A stretch of 31,225 bases of DNA from Flavobacteriales bacterium UBA3376 (GCA_002359055.1 DEQC01000008.1:31826-63050), one strand, 5' to 3'; positions 14,241-22,995 are shown, counted from the first letter of the stretch. The notes: generated by a model not told the origin, from the letters alone. Program-made: numbers and translations.

Positions 14241-16073
14241 TTATTCTAAATTCTGCATTTGAATCAGTTTGGAATAAATTCCATCTTTTTCTAATAATTC
14301 GATATGCGTTCCGAATTCCTTGATCTCTCCATCCTCCAACACTATGATTTTATCAGCATTGGTGATGGTCGAAAGTCTATGAGCAATTACGATAGATGTT
14401 CTGTTCGCCATCATATTGTTCAAAGCATCTTGCACCAACTTCTCCGATTGTGTATCCAAAGCTGAAGTTGCTTCATCCAAAACCATAATCGGCGGATTTT
14501 TGTAAACAGCTCTTGCAATGCTAAGTCTTTGTTTCTGTCCACCACTTAATTTTCCTCCTCCTTCACCTACGTTTTCATTATATGAGTTTGGAAGTTTTTC
14601 GATGAATTCAGTCGCATTTGCAATTTCAGCTGCTGCACTTACCTTTTCTAAACTCGGTTCATTGTCACCCAATGCTATATTGTTGAAAATAGAATCGTTG
14701 AACAATATGCTGTCTTGAGTTACCAATCCGAAATGTTTTCTGTATTGAGATAATTTTATATTCTTGATATCAATTCCATCGATGAGAATTTGACCGCTAT
14801 TTACATCATAAAAACGAGTGAGTAAATTAGCTAAAGTCGATTTTCCACTTCCTGAATGTCCGACAAGTGCTACTGTTTCTCCTTTTTTGATGGTCAAATT
14901 GAAGTTTTCTAAAATCTTTTTATCATCATAACCAAAACTTACATTTTTAAACTCAATTTGATGTTTAAATTCTGGGAAATCAACTGCGTCTTTCTGATCT
15001 CTAATGCTGACTTTCGTATCTAAAACTTCGAATATTCTTTTGGCCGATACTTCACCTTTTTGAATGTCGGAAAGTGAACGTGAAAACCTTTTGATAGGAT
15101 CCAATAAAGTATAAAAAGTTGCTATGTAAAATAAGAATTCAGAACCTTTCAATCCATTGCCTTCAATGCTCAATTTTCCACCGAAAAACACAATTAAACC
15201 TATGGTGATAGCACCTAAGAATTCACTTGTAGGTGAAGCCAATGCTCTTTTTTTCATTACTTTTTGTAAAAGTTTTCTGAATTTATTGATAGAAACATCG
15301 AACCTTTTTTTGATTTGATGTTCAGCATTGAAAATCTTTATAATCTTGATTGAATTTAAAGTTTCATCCACATAAGACATTATATTTGACAATTCCTCCT
15401 GAGCATATCGAGCGTCTTTTTTCAAACTTTTACCAATGATCGATATCAAAGTTCCCATGATTGGAAAGACCAATAAAGCAAATAAAGTCAATTGATAACT
15501 CGTGATAAATAATGTAGTTACAAAAACGATGATCATTATTGGGCTTCTAATAATTTCAACCAACCCATTCAAAATATTGTTTTCAACTTCTCCCACATCA
15601 TTTGAAATCCTAACCAACATATCACCTTTTTTATTTTCAGTGAAATAAGATACAGGTAAGCTCAAAATCTTGTTGTGAATATCGATTCTAAAATCACTTG
15701 AAACGCCAGCTCGCAAATCGATCAAGAAAAATTCTGACAAATAACTGAAAATGTTTCTAAAGAAAAATAGAACAATAAACGCAATACATGAATACAGTAG
15801 TACTTGAATAGGACCTTCTTGTTCCGTAAGTATATTCATATAATAATTTGCGTAGTCAGTTCCGAAATCTTTTAATTCCATTAAATTCCCAGAATAAACA
15901 GGTTTCTGTGTGATAATATCGGCTTCTTCTTCAAAAAGAATACTTAAGATGGGCATCATAAATGCCAATGCCAACACATTGAAAATAGCATATAATAAGT
16001 TGCATAAAATCGCTATAACAAATGAAAAGCGATAAGGTCGAGTATATTGAATTGCCCTTTTTATTAAGCTCAT
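14241..16073 (-). CDS. MsbA-like ABC exporter (fused permease and ATPase)
   Basis: A 610-residue half-transporter. The transmembrane domain (about 1-325, six helices) includes the LIDLRAGVSSDFRIDIHNKILSLP coupling region. The nucleotide-binding domain (about 365-605) has Walker A GHSGSGKST, the signature LSGGQKQRLSIARA, Walker B IMVLDEATSALD and the switch His in VIAHRLST. It acts as a homodimer in the inner membrane; the closest well-known relatives export lipid A core or multiple drugs, and in a Gram-negative bacterium the lipid flippase role is most likely. The substrate cannot be read from sequence. It is upstream of queG on the same strand. Confidence 0.9.
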   Translation of the reverse strand: MSLIKRAIQYTRPYRFSFVIAILCNLLYAIFNVLALAFMMPILSILFEEEADIITQKPVYSGNLMELKDFGTDYANYYMNILTEQEGPIQVLLYSCIAFIVLFFFRNIFSYLSEFFLIDLRAGVSSDFRIDIHNKILSLPVSYFTENKKGDMLVRISNDVGEVENNILNGLVEIIRSPIMIIVFVTTLFITSYQLTLFALLVFPIMGTLISIIGKSLKKDARYAQEELSNIMSYVDETLNSIKIIKIFNAEHQIKKRFDVSINKFRKLLQKVMKKRALASPTSEFLGAITIGLIVFFGGKLSIEGNGLKGSEFLFYIATFYTLLDPIKRFSRSLSDIQKGEVSAKRIFEVLDTKVSIRDQKDAVDFPEFKHQIEFKNVSFGYDDKKILENFNLTIKKGETVALVGHSGSGKSTLANLLTRFYDVNSGQILIDGIDIKNIKLSQYRKHFGLVTQDSILFNDSIFNNIALGDNEPSLEKVSAAAEIANATEFIEKLPNSYNENVGEGGGKLSGGQKQRLSIARAVYKNPPIMVLDEATSALDTQSEKLVQDALNNMMANRTSIVIAHRLSTITNADKIIVLEDGEIKEFGTHIELLEKDGIYSKLIQMQNLE

Positions 16074-16090
16074 TAATCTTTAAATTTAGG

Positions 16091-16098
16091 CAAAGGTA
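16091..16098 (-). promoter_or_regulatory. Candidate -7 box (TACCTTTG) for the ABC exporter
   Basis: The minus strand reads TACCTTTG, a full match to TAnnTTTG, 18 bases before the start codon at 16073. No clear -33 TTTG is present at the expected distance. The leader would be only about 13 bases. Confidence 0.45.
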
Positions 16099-16193
16099 CA
16101 AATCCAAATTTTAAGTTAGATAATTAGTGCAATACAATGTATATTGTGATGTTTTAGAGTTTTCAATCGAATTAAAACTTGCTGAATGAAAGC

Positions 16194-16224
16194 TTGAAAC
16201 TTTGAATCATAAGAATTAACTTCG
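16194..16224 (+). promoter_or_regulatory. Candidate promoter of purK-purE
   Basis: TTGA (16194-16197), 19 bases, then TAACTTCG (16217-16224), one mismatch from TAnnTTTG. The predicted transcription start falls on or next to the purK ATG at 16230, so the message would be leaderless or nearly so. Confidence 0.45.
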
Positions 16225-16229
16225 CAGCT

Positions 16230-17355
16230 ATGAAAATAGGAATTTTAGGTGGTGGCCAATTGGGTTATATGTTTTTACAAAATGCACTTCAGTATCCTGT
16301 AGAAATTCATATTTTAGACCCATCAAGTAATGCGCCATGTGCTCCGCATGCACATCATTTTGTTCAAGGTGATTTTGCAGATTATCAGACGGTAGTTGAT
16401 TTCGGAAAGGATTTGGATGCGATAGGAATCGAAATTGAACATGTGAATGTAGATGCGCTTAGATATCTGAAATCTCAAGGAAAAATGATAATTCCAGATC
16501 CAGATGCTTTGGCAATAATCCAAGATAAATCGGTTCAAAAGAAATTTTATGTCGATAAAAACATACCGACAGCACCTTATTTTGAACTGGAAAATTGGGA
16601 GGAATTAAAAGATAAAAAAGTAAACTATCCTTTGTTTCAAAAAGCAAATAGAGGAGGTTACGATGGGAGAGGAGTTCAATTGTTAAATTCAGACAATAAT
16701 TTAGAAAAACAGTTGAAAGTTCCTTCGATTTATGAAGAATTAGCGGATTTAGAAAAGGAAATAGCAGTTGTAGTTGTAGCTGATGGTAAAGGAAATATCG
16801 TAAATTACCCAATAGTAGAGCTCGTTTTCAATCAAGAATATAATTTGTTGGATTATCTATTGATGCCAGCGAATTCTTTCAGAAGAAGCTGCTCAAAAGA
16901 TTGAAGAAATTGCAAGAAATGTTGTTTTAGAATTAAATTCTCCAGGAGTTTTTGCGGTAGAATTATTTTACAATAAGGATGGATCTGTTTGGGTCAACGA
17001 AACTGCTTGTAGGGTTCACAACAGTGGTCATTCGACCATTGAAGCTGCATACAGTTCACAATTTGATCAAATGTTGAGATGCTTGATTGGTTTACCTCTT
17101 GGAAGTACAGAATTGTTTTCTACTTCAGCTATGGTCAATTTGATTGGTGCAGAAGGAGAAAATGGAAAAGCTGAAATCGAAAATCAAAATGAGATTTTAG
17201 GAATTCCAGGTGCTTATTTACATTGGTATGCCAAAGAAGAAACTCGTCCAGGAAGAAAAATGGGTCATATTACTTTGATCGATAAAGATTTGGATCGATT
17301 GAAATCAAACATTGAAAAAGTCAATAAAACAGTTAAGGTCATTGCTAAAAAATAA
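16230..17355 (+). pseudogene. purK: 5-(carboxyamino)imidazole ribonucleotide synthase, frameshifted
   Basis: PurK is an ATP-grasp enzyme that carboxylates AIR to N5-CAIR in purine synthesis; PurE then makes CAIR. The N-terminal part (16230-16904, GILGGGQLGYMF, DIVxxEIEHV-like EIEHVNVDAL, KANRGGYDGRGVQ) reads in one frame to LLMPA and then hits TGA at 16902. The remaining C-terminal part (ILSEEAAQKIEEIA..., VWVNETACRVHNSGHSTIEA, HWYAKEETRPGRKMGH) continues in the +1 frame from about 16873 to the stop at 17353. The new frame has a stop at 16861, so the shift must lie between 16864 and 16904, best at 16872 (one extra base or two lost). The joined protein would be a normal-length PurK (about 374 residues). 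A sequencing error is as likely as real loss; purE downstream is intact. Confidence 0.88.
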
Positions 17356-17359
17356 AATT

Positions 17360-17863
17360 ATGGTAGGAATTATAATGGGTAGCGATAGTGATTTACCAAT
17401 CATGAAGGAAGCTGCTGAGATTTTAGAAGAATTGGGAATTTCATATGAATTGACAATAGTTTCAGCCCACAGAACTCCTGATAGAATGTACAAATATGCT
17501 AAATCAGCCAAAGAGAGAGGATTGAAAGTAATCATTGCTGGAGCAGGTGGTGCAGCGCATTTACCGGGTATGGTAGCTTCGATGACAGCGCTTCCAGTGA
17601 TAGGCGTTCCTATAAAATCTTCAAATTCTATCGACGGTTGGGATTCTGTTTTATCGATTTTACAAATGCCCAATGGTATTCCAGTGGCAACTGTCGCTTT
17701 GAATGCTGCCAAAAACGCTGGTCTGATGGCCGCTCGAATTTTGGGAAGTACTGATGAAAATGTTTTTGATAAGTTGAATCAATACAATAGAGATTTGACT
17801 CAATCTGTTGAAGAGAAAATCGAAAAAGTTCGTACTGAATATAAAAATACTTTTGACCAATAA
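17360..17863 (+). CDS. purE: N5-carboxyaminoimidazole ribonucleotide mutase
   Basis: A 167-residue class I PurE, which moves the carboxyl group of N5-CAIR to C4 to form CAIR. It shows GSDSDLP (7-13), SAHRTPDRM (35-43, with the catalytic-site His in AHR), and AGAGGAAHLPGMVAS. The frame is open upstream, but the ATG at 17360, 4 bases after the purK stop, gives the standard MVGIIMGSDSD start. The class I type depends on PurK, which makes the frameshift in purK notable. Its stop codon directly abuts that of mscS on the other strand. Confidence 0.95.
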   Translation: MVGIIMGSDSDLPIMKEAAEILEELGISYELTIVSAHRTPDRMYKYAKSAKERGLKVIIAGAGGAAHLPGMVASMTALPVIGVPIKSSNSIDGWDSVLSILQMPNGIPVATVALNAAKNAGLMAARILGSTDENVFDKLNQYNRDLTQSVEEKIEKVRTEYKNTFDQ

Positions 17864-18787
17864 TTAACGTAAATTTTCTTTTGGAAATTGAACTTTGTCA
17901 GGATGCTCATTCATCATTGGTAAAGCATAAGTCAAAATTCTATTTCTCCTACCTGTAGTATCTCTCGGTTCCACTGGATAAGAAATCACAGCTTCTAACC
18001 AAGAGAATTTGTTGACCCTAAAATAAACCTCAGGCAACCACCTTCTTCTAACTTTTACGTCGTATTTCGGATATTTACTTTCGAAATCTTTGATACTGGC
18101 TTCAAGCAAACATTCTTTTACAAAATCCAAATCACTCGTATAAGCGATTTGAACAGCAGTTTCATCCCACATGAATGGATGTTGAGGACCTGAATAATTG
18201 ATAACTTCTTGTTTCAAAATAATACTATTTGGAAAATATATCACTCTTCCACTTCTTCTATCATTTCCTAAATAATCACCTCTACATTCCAGAATTTTAG
18301 TGTCGAGATAATTAACTTCAATCACATCTCCACGAATTTCACCGATTTGAATTCTATGTCCAACTTTAAATGGCTGTCTAAAAATGATGTATAACCAAGC
18401 GATGAATGAAGAGATTGGTGCTTGTAAAGCAAAACCTAAGACCAATGACAACAATCCAAGACTGACCATTGCCGTGTATAAATTTTGATAAATCGTAGAA
18501 ACAAAAATGATGACTATCAATGATATTGTTAGCAAACGTGTGATTCTAAGTAGATTGTATCTATCGCCTTCACTATGAGCTTTGACAATTATAAATCTTT
18601 CGATGATTTGGCCGATGAGCAAAATGATGAAAACAACCGATAAACTCAGGCTCAATCTTTTCACCACTGAAATATAAGATTTCCATTGTTCGAAAAATTT
18701 CAAATCCATCAAATAGTGGATTCCCAACATCAAAACGATTAGAATTGAAAATAAAATAATCGAATTTTTATTGCCGTGCTTTTTCAT
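17864..18787 (-). CDS. Small-conductance mechanosensitive channel (MscS family)
   Basis: A 307-residue membrane channel that opens under membrane tension and releases solutes on hypo-osmotic shock. Helices lie at about 9-27, 42-65 and 84-105. The pore helix with GLLSLVLGFALQAPISSFIAWLYIIF (about 112-137) leads into the beta domain with RQPFKVGHRIQIGEIRGDVIEVNYLDTKI, the MscS signature. The cytoplasmic domain ends near residue 300. It is somewhat longer at the N-terminus than E. coli MscS, with an extra helix. It converges on purE with no intergenic base. It is a paralogue-rich family, so no symbol is given. Confidence 0.92.
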   Translation of the reverse strand: MKKHGNKNSIILFSILIVLMLGIHYLMDLKFFEQWKSYISVVKRLSLSLSVVFIILLIGQIIERFIIVKAHSEGDRYNLLRITRLLTISLIVIIFVSTIYQNLYTAMVSLGLLSLVLGFALQAPISSFIAWLYIIFRQPFKVGHRIQIGEIRGDVIEVNYLDTKILECRGDYLGNDRRSGRVIYFPNSIILKQEVINYSGPQHPFMWDETAVQIAYTSDLDFVKECLLEASIKDFESKYPKYDVKVRRRWLPEVYFRVNKFSWLEAVISYPVEPRDTTGRRNRILTYALPMMNEHPDKVQFPKENLR

Positions 18788-18960
18788 AGTTTGAAGTTCA
18801 AATAATTAATACAATAATAAATAATTATTGCTTAAAAAGTACAAATTGATAATAAACTTAACTTTTATCGATCAATTTCACTGCATAAATCAACAGATTT
18901 CACTTATTCTAATCATAGAATTTAATGGGTAAATTTCTTAATTTTACTAAAAATTAAATT

Positions 18961-19962
18961 ATGATATTTATAGAAAACGAAGGAAATACAGACCCAAGAT
19001 TAAATTTAGCTTTAGAGGAATATGCATTGAGGAATTTCAGTTCGGATTCTGATTATTTGCTATTTTATATCAATGAACCTTCTATTATAATTGGTAGCAA
19101 CCAAAATACTTTGGAAGAAATCAATTACGATTATATCCAAGAAAACAACATACATGTAGTTAGGAGAATTTCTGGAGGTGGAGCTGTTTATCATGATTTG
19201 GGTAATTTGAACTTTAGTTTTATTACAGATCACGATATAAAAAGTTTGAGCAATTTCAAAAAGTTCACTGCGCCTGTAATTAAAGTTCTGAAACAAATGG
19301 GACTGAATGCAGAGTTGATGGGAAGAAATGATATTGAAGTCGATGGTAAGAAAATTTCAGGTACCGCTCAGTTTACCACTGGAAAAAGAATGTTCAGTCA
19401 CGGAACTTTGTTGTTCGATGCAAACTTAGGTGAAGTTGCAAATGCATTGAATGTAAAAATGAGTAAAATCCAATCCAAAGGTCACAAATCGGTGAGAAGT
19501 CGAGTTGCAAATATTGCTGAAATGTTGGATGAAAAAATCAATATACAAGAGTTTAGAGAGAAATTGCTGAAGGGATTGTATGATGAAAATGACGAATTCG
19601 AAAGATATCATTTGACAGAAGAAGAGTGGAAAGCTGTGCATGAATTGAAAGAAAGCAAATACGATCAGTGGGATTGGAATTATGGTCGTTCTCCTAAATT
19701 TAATATCAAAAGAACCAAACGTTTCCCAATAGGTGAAATTGATTTGAGAGTTTTTGTAGAAAAAGGATATATCACAGAATTTAAGATTTATGGAGATTTC
19801 TTTGGAAAAGATCCAGTATCGGACATCGAACAATTGATGATGGGAATTCGTTATGAACGTGCAGATATAATCGAGAAATTAAAAGATATCGATGTTAAAG
19901 ATTATTTCGGCGATGTTTCTAAAGAAGAATTTATTGAATTGATCCACGGAGAAGATAATTAA
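18961..19962 (+). CDS. lplA: Lipoate-protein ligase A
   Basis: A 333-residue enzyme that adenylates lipoate and attaches it to a Lys of lipoyl domains (E2 of 2-oxoacid dehydrogenases, GcvH). It has the motif RRISGGGAVYHDLGNLNFSF (68-87), the catalytic Lys K131 in KKISGTAQ, and SHGTLLFD. The C-terminal accessory domain (about 245-330, WNYGRSPKFNIKRTKRFPIG) is present, so this is the full two-domain enzyme that can use free lipoate. It stands alone, with its own terminators downstream. The substrate set would include the E2 partner of the fused E1 at 7350-9773 (inference). Confidence 0.95.
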   Translation: MIFIENEGNTDPRLNLALEEYALRNFSSDSDYLLFYINEPSIIIGSNQNTLEEINYDYIQENNIHVVRRISGGGAVYHDLGNLNFSFITDHDIKSLSNFKKFTAPVIKVLKQMGLNAELMGRNDIEVDGKKISGTAQFTTGKRMFSHGTLLFDANLGEVANALNVKMSKIQSKGHKSVRSRVANIAEMLDEKINIQEFREKLLKGLYDENDEFERYHLTEEEWKAVHELKESKYDQWDWNYGRSPKFNIKRTKRFPIGEIDLRVFVEKGYITEFKIYGDFFGKDPVSDIEQLMMGIRYERADIIEKLKDIDVKDYFGDVSKEEFIELIHGEDN

Positions 19963-19980
19963 TAAAAAAAAATAAAAATA

Positions 19981-20058
19981 AATCAACAAGTGTAATTCGT
20001 TGATTTTCAATAAAAAGTGATTTTAAAATGGGTTTTCCTTAGGGAAATCCCATTTTTT
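19981..20058 (+). terminator. Double hairpin terminator after lplA
   Basis: The first hairpin is AATCAAC (19981-19987) with GTTGATT (19999-20005). The second and stronger one pairs 20026-20038 with 20042-20054 (AAATGGG/CCCATTT plus TTTCC/GGAAA, with one T-T mismatch) and runs into TTTTTT at 20053-20058. The second is a standard intrinsic terminator. Confidence 0.82.
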
Positions 20059-20108
20059 ATTAAAATAAAATGTGACTTTATTTAAAACTTGGTGTCTAAA
20101 TAGATAGG

Positions 20109-20891
20109 ATGTCAAAAATGATGTTAGAGAAATTATTTAATATAAAAAGTAAGGAGATATTTTCCACTCAAAAAAGTTCACATGGATTTTCAAGTGAATA
20201 TGTTGAGATGAACTCTGAGATTTTGTCCATCGATCAAGGACATGATTTAAGAGATTCAATGGACTTGCTTTATGAATTAAATAATTTAGGTTGTGAAAAC
20301 ATTATTTTAACACCCACACTAAACAATAAACAACCTGAGCTTTCATTTGAAGCAATTTATGATTCATTTGAAAAGCTAAAATTATTTCAGTCGAATCAAG
20401 CTAACCTAAGCAACTTAAACCTAAGAATTGCAGCAGAATACCATCTTGATCAAAATTTTGAAAAAGTTTTAGAGACGGATAAACTCATAAGCTTTCAAGA
20501 TGGTATTCTCAAACTTAAAATACTTGATAATGTGGACTTCTCTTTTGTAAAAGAGATGATCACTGAAGTATTGAGTAGAGGATTTTCCCCTTTACTAACT
20601 TTTCCTGAGATGCACCCACATTTACATCAAGATTTGGCTCGTTTTTATGAGTTAAAATCTTGGGGTGCATTTTTTCAAATCAACTTACTATCGTTGACGC
20701 CATATCATGGAGAAAATGTACAGACAATAACACTTTGGATGTTGATGAATGATTTGGTGGATTATGTAGGAAGTGGGATTGATAAAAGTTTTTTGCAAAG
20801 AAAAAATATTACATACAAACAACCATTTGAATTAATTAAAAACGAATTACTTGAAATAGTTATTCGAAAGAATTATCATTTACTAACCTAA
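20109..20891 (+). CDS. CpsB/CapC-like PHP-domain protein lacking the metal ligands (probable pseudoenzyme)
   Basis: A 260-residue protein whose plan follows CpsB/CapC tyrosine-protein phosphatases throughout: short basic N-terminus, DxHSH...PGIDDG region, TPH, AAEYxLD, HPER, FQxNxxSL, GSDxH. Yet the catalytic positions are replaced. The DxHSH region reads EMNSE (33-37), so both His are lost (N35, E37); the loop is SIDQG (D42 kept); TPH is TPT (T70); HPER is FPEM (165-168); SDxH is SGID (222-225). Only E110 in AAEYHLD and the fold residues (FFQINLLSL, 188-196) persist. A metal-dependent phosphatase activity is therefore unlikely. No capsule genes are nearby. The frame is intact and a strong terminator follows, so it is probably expressed rather than decaying. 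The function is unknown, possibly regulatory. Confidence 0.78.
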   Translation: MSKMMLEKLFNIKSKEIFSTQKSSHGFSSEYVEMNSEILSIDQGHDLRDSMDLLYELNNLGCENIILTPTLNNKQPELSFEAIYDSFEKLKLFQSNQANLSNLNLRIAAEYHLDQNFEKVLETDKLISFQDGILKLKILDNVDFSFVKEMITEVLSRGFSPLLTFPEMHPHLHQDLARFYELKSWGAFFQINLLSLTPYHGENVQTITLWMLMNDLVDYVGSGIDKSFLQRKNITYKQPFELIKNELLEIVIRKNYHLLT

Positions 20892-20910
20892 ATGAAGTTT
20901 TAGAGAGGGA

Positions 20911-20948
20911 GGGGGGCTGCATGTAATTTATAATGGGCCCCCTTTTTT
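20911..20948 (+). terminator. G/C-rich intrinsic terminator after the PHP-like gene
   Basis: GGGGGC (20912-20917) pairs with GCCCCC (20937-20942), extended by a U-G pair and CAT/ATG (20920-20922 with 20933-20935), then TTTTTT (20943-20948). It serves the plus strand only. The long G-run is unusual for this AT-rich region. Confidence 0.8.
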
Positions 20949-20959
20949 ATTTCTTGAAT

Positions 20960-22225
20960 TTAAATCGAATCAAATCCTGTATATTTTCTAATTTTTTCAG
21001 GAATTCGAACACTTCCATCTTCTTGTTGATGATTTTCTAAAAACGCTGCCATTACTCTTGGCAATGCCAATGCACTTCCGTTTAAGGTATGACAAATTTC
21101 GTTTTTACCATCTTTTTTATATCTCAACTTCAAACGATTGGCTTGGAAAGTCTCGAAGTTTGAAACTGAACTCACTTCCAACCATTTGTCTTGAGCTGCA
21201 GAATACACTTCAAAATCATAAGTCAAAGCAGAAGTGAAACCTATATCTCCGCCACACAATCTCAAAATTCTATATGGCAACTCCAAATCTTCTAAAAGCC
21301 CTTTGACATGCTCAACCATCTCATCCAAAGCTGCATAAGAATTTTCAGGATTTTCAATTCTAACAATTTCTACTTTCTCAAATTGATGCAAACGGTTCAA
21401 ACCTCTAACATCCTTACCGTAACTACCTGCTTCTCTTCTAAAACATGGTGAATAAGCAGTCATCTTGATTGGGAAATCTGAATTTTCCAAAATAACATCT
21501 CTGTACATATTGGTAATTGGAACTTCAGAAGTTGGAATCAAATACAAATTGTCTTGATTGACATAATACATTTGACCTTCCTTGTCTGGCAACTGTCCAG
21601 TTCCGAAACCAGATGCTTCGTTTACTACAAAAGGCGGAATAACTTCAGTATAACCAGCTTCTGTATTTCTATCCAAGAAAAATTGGATCAAAGCACGTTG
21701 CAATCTCGCTCCTTTTCCTATATAAACCGGAAATCCAGCACCAGTGATTTTTACTCCTAATTCAAAATCAATTAAATTATGTTTTTTTGCAAAGTCCCAA
21801 TGTGGAATGTTGTTTGGTTTTGGGCTGTCATCACCGTGTTTAAATACTTCTACGTTGTCATCAGCCGACTTTCCAGCCACTACACTTTCGTGAGGAATAT
21901 TTGGAATTAAATACAGAATTTCGTTGACTTGATTTTCATATTTAGAAAGTAAATCTTGTAATTCTTTGGTTTGCGCTTTTTGTTTCGTTGACTTTTCTTT
22001 TAGTACATTAGCTTCCTCAGCCTTTCCTTGTTTGAATAATTCACCAATCTCTTTCGAAAGCTTGTTGGATTCTGCTAATAGGTTGTCTAATTCAAATTGT
22101 GTTTTACGACGTAATTCGTCAACACTTATGACTTCATCAATGAGATGTAAATCGTTGAAATTTCTCTTTTTAAGTCCTTCAATGACTTTTTCTTTGTTTT
22201 CTTTGATAGCAGATACAACTAACAT
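20960..22225 (-). CDS. serS: Seryl-tRNA synthetase
   Basis: A 421-residue class II aminoacyl-tRNA synthetase that charges tRNA-Ser (and tRNA-Sec). The N-terminal long coiled-coil arm that grips the tRNA (about 27-105) is followed by the catalytic core with LIPTSEVPITNMYRD, motif 2 PCFRREAGSYGKDVRGLNRLHQFEKVE and motif 3 near the end, GSALALPRVMAAFLE. The length is standard. A promoter with both elements lies just upstream. No terminator is recognisable after it on the minus strand. Confidence 0.97.
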   Translation of the reverse strand: MLVVSAIKENKEKVIEGLKKRNFNDLHLIDEVISVDELRRKTQFELDNLLAESNKLSKEIGELFKQGKAEEANVLKEKSTKQKAQTKELQDLLSKYENQVNEILYLIPNIPHESVVAGKSADDNVEVFKHGDDSPKPNNIPHWDFAKKHNLIDFELGVKITGAGFPVYIGKGARLQRALIQFFLDRNTEAGYTEVIPPFVVNEASGFGTGQLPDKEGQMYYVNQDNLYLIPTSEVPITNMYRDVILENSDFPIKMTAYSPCFRREAGSYGKDVRGLNRLHQFEKVEIVRIENPENSYAALDEMVEHVKGLLEDLELPYRILRLCGGDIGFTSALTYDFEVYSAAQDKWLEVSSVSNFETFQANRLKLRYKKDGKNEICHTLNGSALALPRVMAAFLENHQQEDGSVRIPEKIRKYTGFDSI

Positions 22226-22242
22226 TTTTATAAATTTTATAA

Positions 22243-22275
22243 CAAAATTAGGATTAAATAAATAATAAATACAAT
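22243..22275 (-). promoter_or_regulatory. Candidate promoter of serS
   Basis: On the minus strand ATTG (22275-22272) is followed after 21 bases by TAATTTTG (22250-22243), a full -7 match. The expected leader is about 13 bases before the ATG at 22225. Confidence 0.6.
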
Positions 22276-22284
22276 TGATTCGAA

Positions 22285-22995
22285 TTATTTCAAATCAGGC
22301 CTTGTAGGACGTACTTCTATTTTGCTCGGTAAAGTTCTTGGATTCATTTTCAACAAATCTAAAACCAATTGTCCTATATCTTCGGGTTGTATTTTCCAAG
22401 CATCTTTTTCATTAGGTGTATGATTGTTGAAATGAGTAGCCACAGAACCAGGCATTATAGTAGATACTTTGATGTTGAATTTTCTCAAATCAAGCATAGC
22501 CGCTTGTGTAAATCCAACCACTCCAAATTTAGAAGCATTGTATCCAGCTCCATTTTCGAAAAAATTAGTACCTGCCAAACTCGCTAAAGTTATATAATAG
22601 CCTTCAGATTTTTTTAGTTCTTCTACACTTGCCTTTAATGTATGAAAAACACCGGTTAAATTGGTGTTGATCATTTGATTCCATTCTTCTAATTCTAATT
22701 CATCAACCGAATTGAAAATTCCTACTCCCGCATTGGCCAACACTACGTCCAATTGTCCAAAGTGTTGAATGATCTGCTCAACGGCTTTTTGTTCATCGTC
22801 GAAACTACTCACATCGGAAGACAATCCTATGATTTCAGTTGCATCACCCAACGAAGCCGCAACTTCTTTAGCTTTTTCTAAATTACGTCCACTAATGGCA
22901 ACTCTCATTCCAGCATCCAACAAAGCTTTTGCTGTTCCCAATCCGATTCCTTTTGTCCCGCCTGTTATGTAGGCAACTTTATCTTTTAAATTCAT
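22285..22995 (-). CDS. Short-chain dehydrogenase/reductase (SDR), classical type
   Basis: A 236-residue NAD(P)-dependent oxidoreductase. The cofactor motif is TGGTKGIG (11-18), followed by SGRN (35-38, suggestive of NADPH), NAG (88-90), and the catalytic set S139, Y152, K156 (YNASK). The frame is open further upstream into the kefB-like gene, but the start MNLKDKVAYITGG at 22995, one base after the neighbour's stop, gives the normal SDR N-terminus. It is probably co-transcribed with the antiporter upstream. The substrate is unknown; 3-oxoacyl or short aldehyde/ketone reduction are both possible. Confidence 0.9.
   Translation of the reverse strand: MNLKDKVAYITGGTKGIGLGTAKALLDAGMRVAISGRNLEKAKEVAASLGDATEIIGLSSDVSSFDDEQKAVEQIIQHFGQLDVVLANAGVGIFNSVDELELEEWNQMINTNLTGVFHTLKASVEELKKSEGYYITLASLAGTNFFENGAGYNASKFGVVGFTQAAMLDLRKFNIKVSTIMPGSVATHFNNHTPNEKDAWKIQPEDIGQLVLDLLKMNPRTLPSKIEVRPTRPDLK

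Noticed and set aside
16872..16904. Programmed +1 frameshifting as the reason for the purK break
   Set aside because: No known slippery motif or stimulatory structure is visible, and purK is not a gene known to be recoded. Sequence error or mutation is simpler.
20905..20937. G-quadruplex in the G-runs after the PHP-like gene
   Set aside because: There are not four separated G-tracts with suitable loops; the G-run is better explained as the 5' arm of the terminator stem.
22369..22587. Plus-strand open frames inside the SDR, serS, icd and E1 genes
   Set aside because: They lie wholly antisense to strongly conserved genes, show no domain or signal features and no promoter, so they are shadows.
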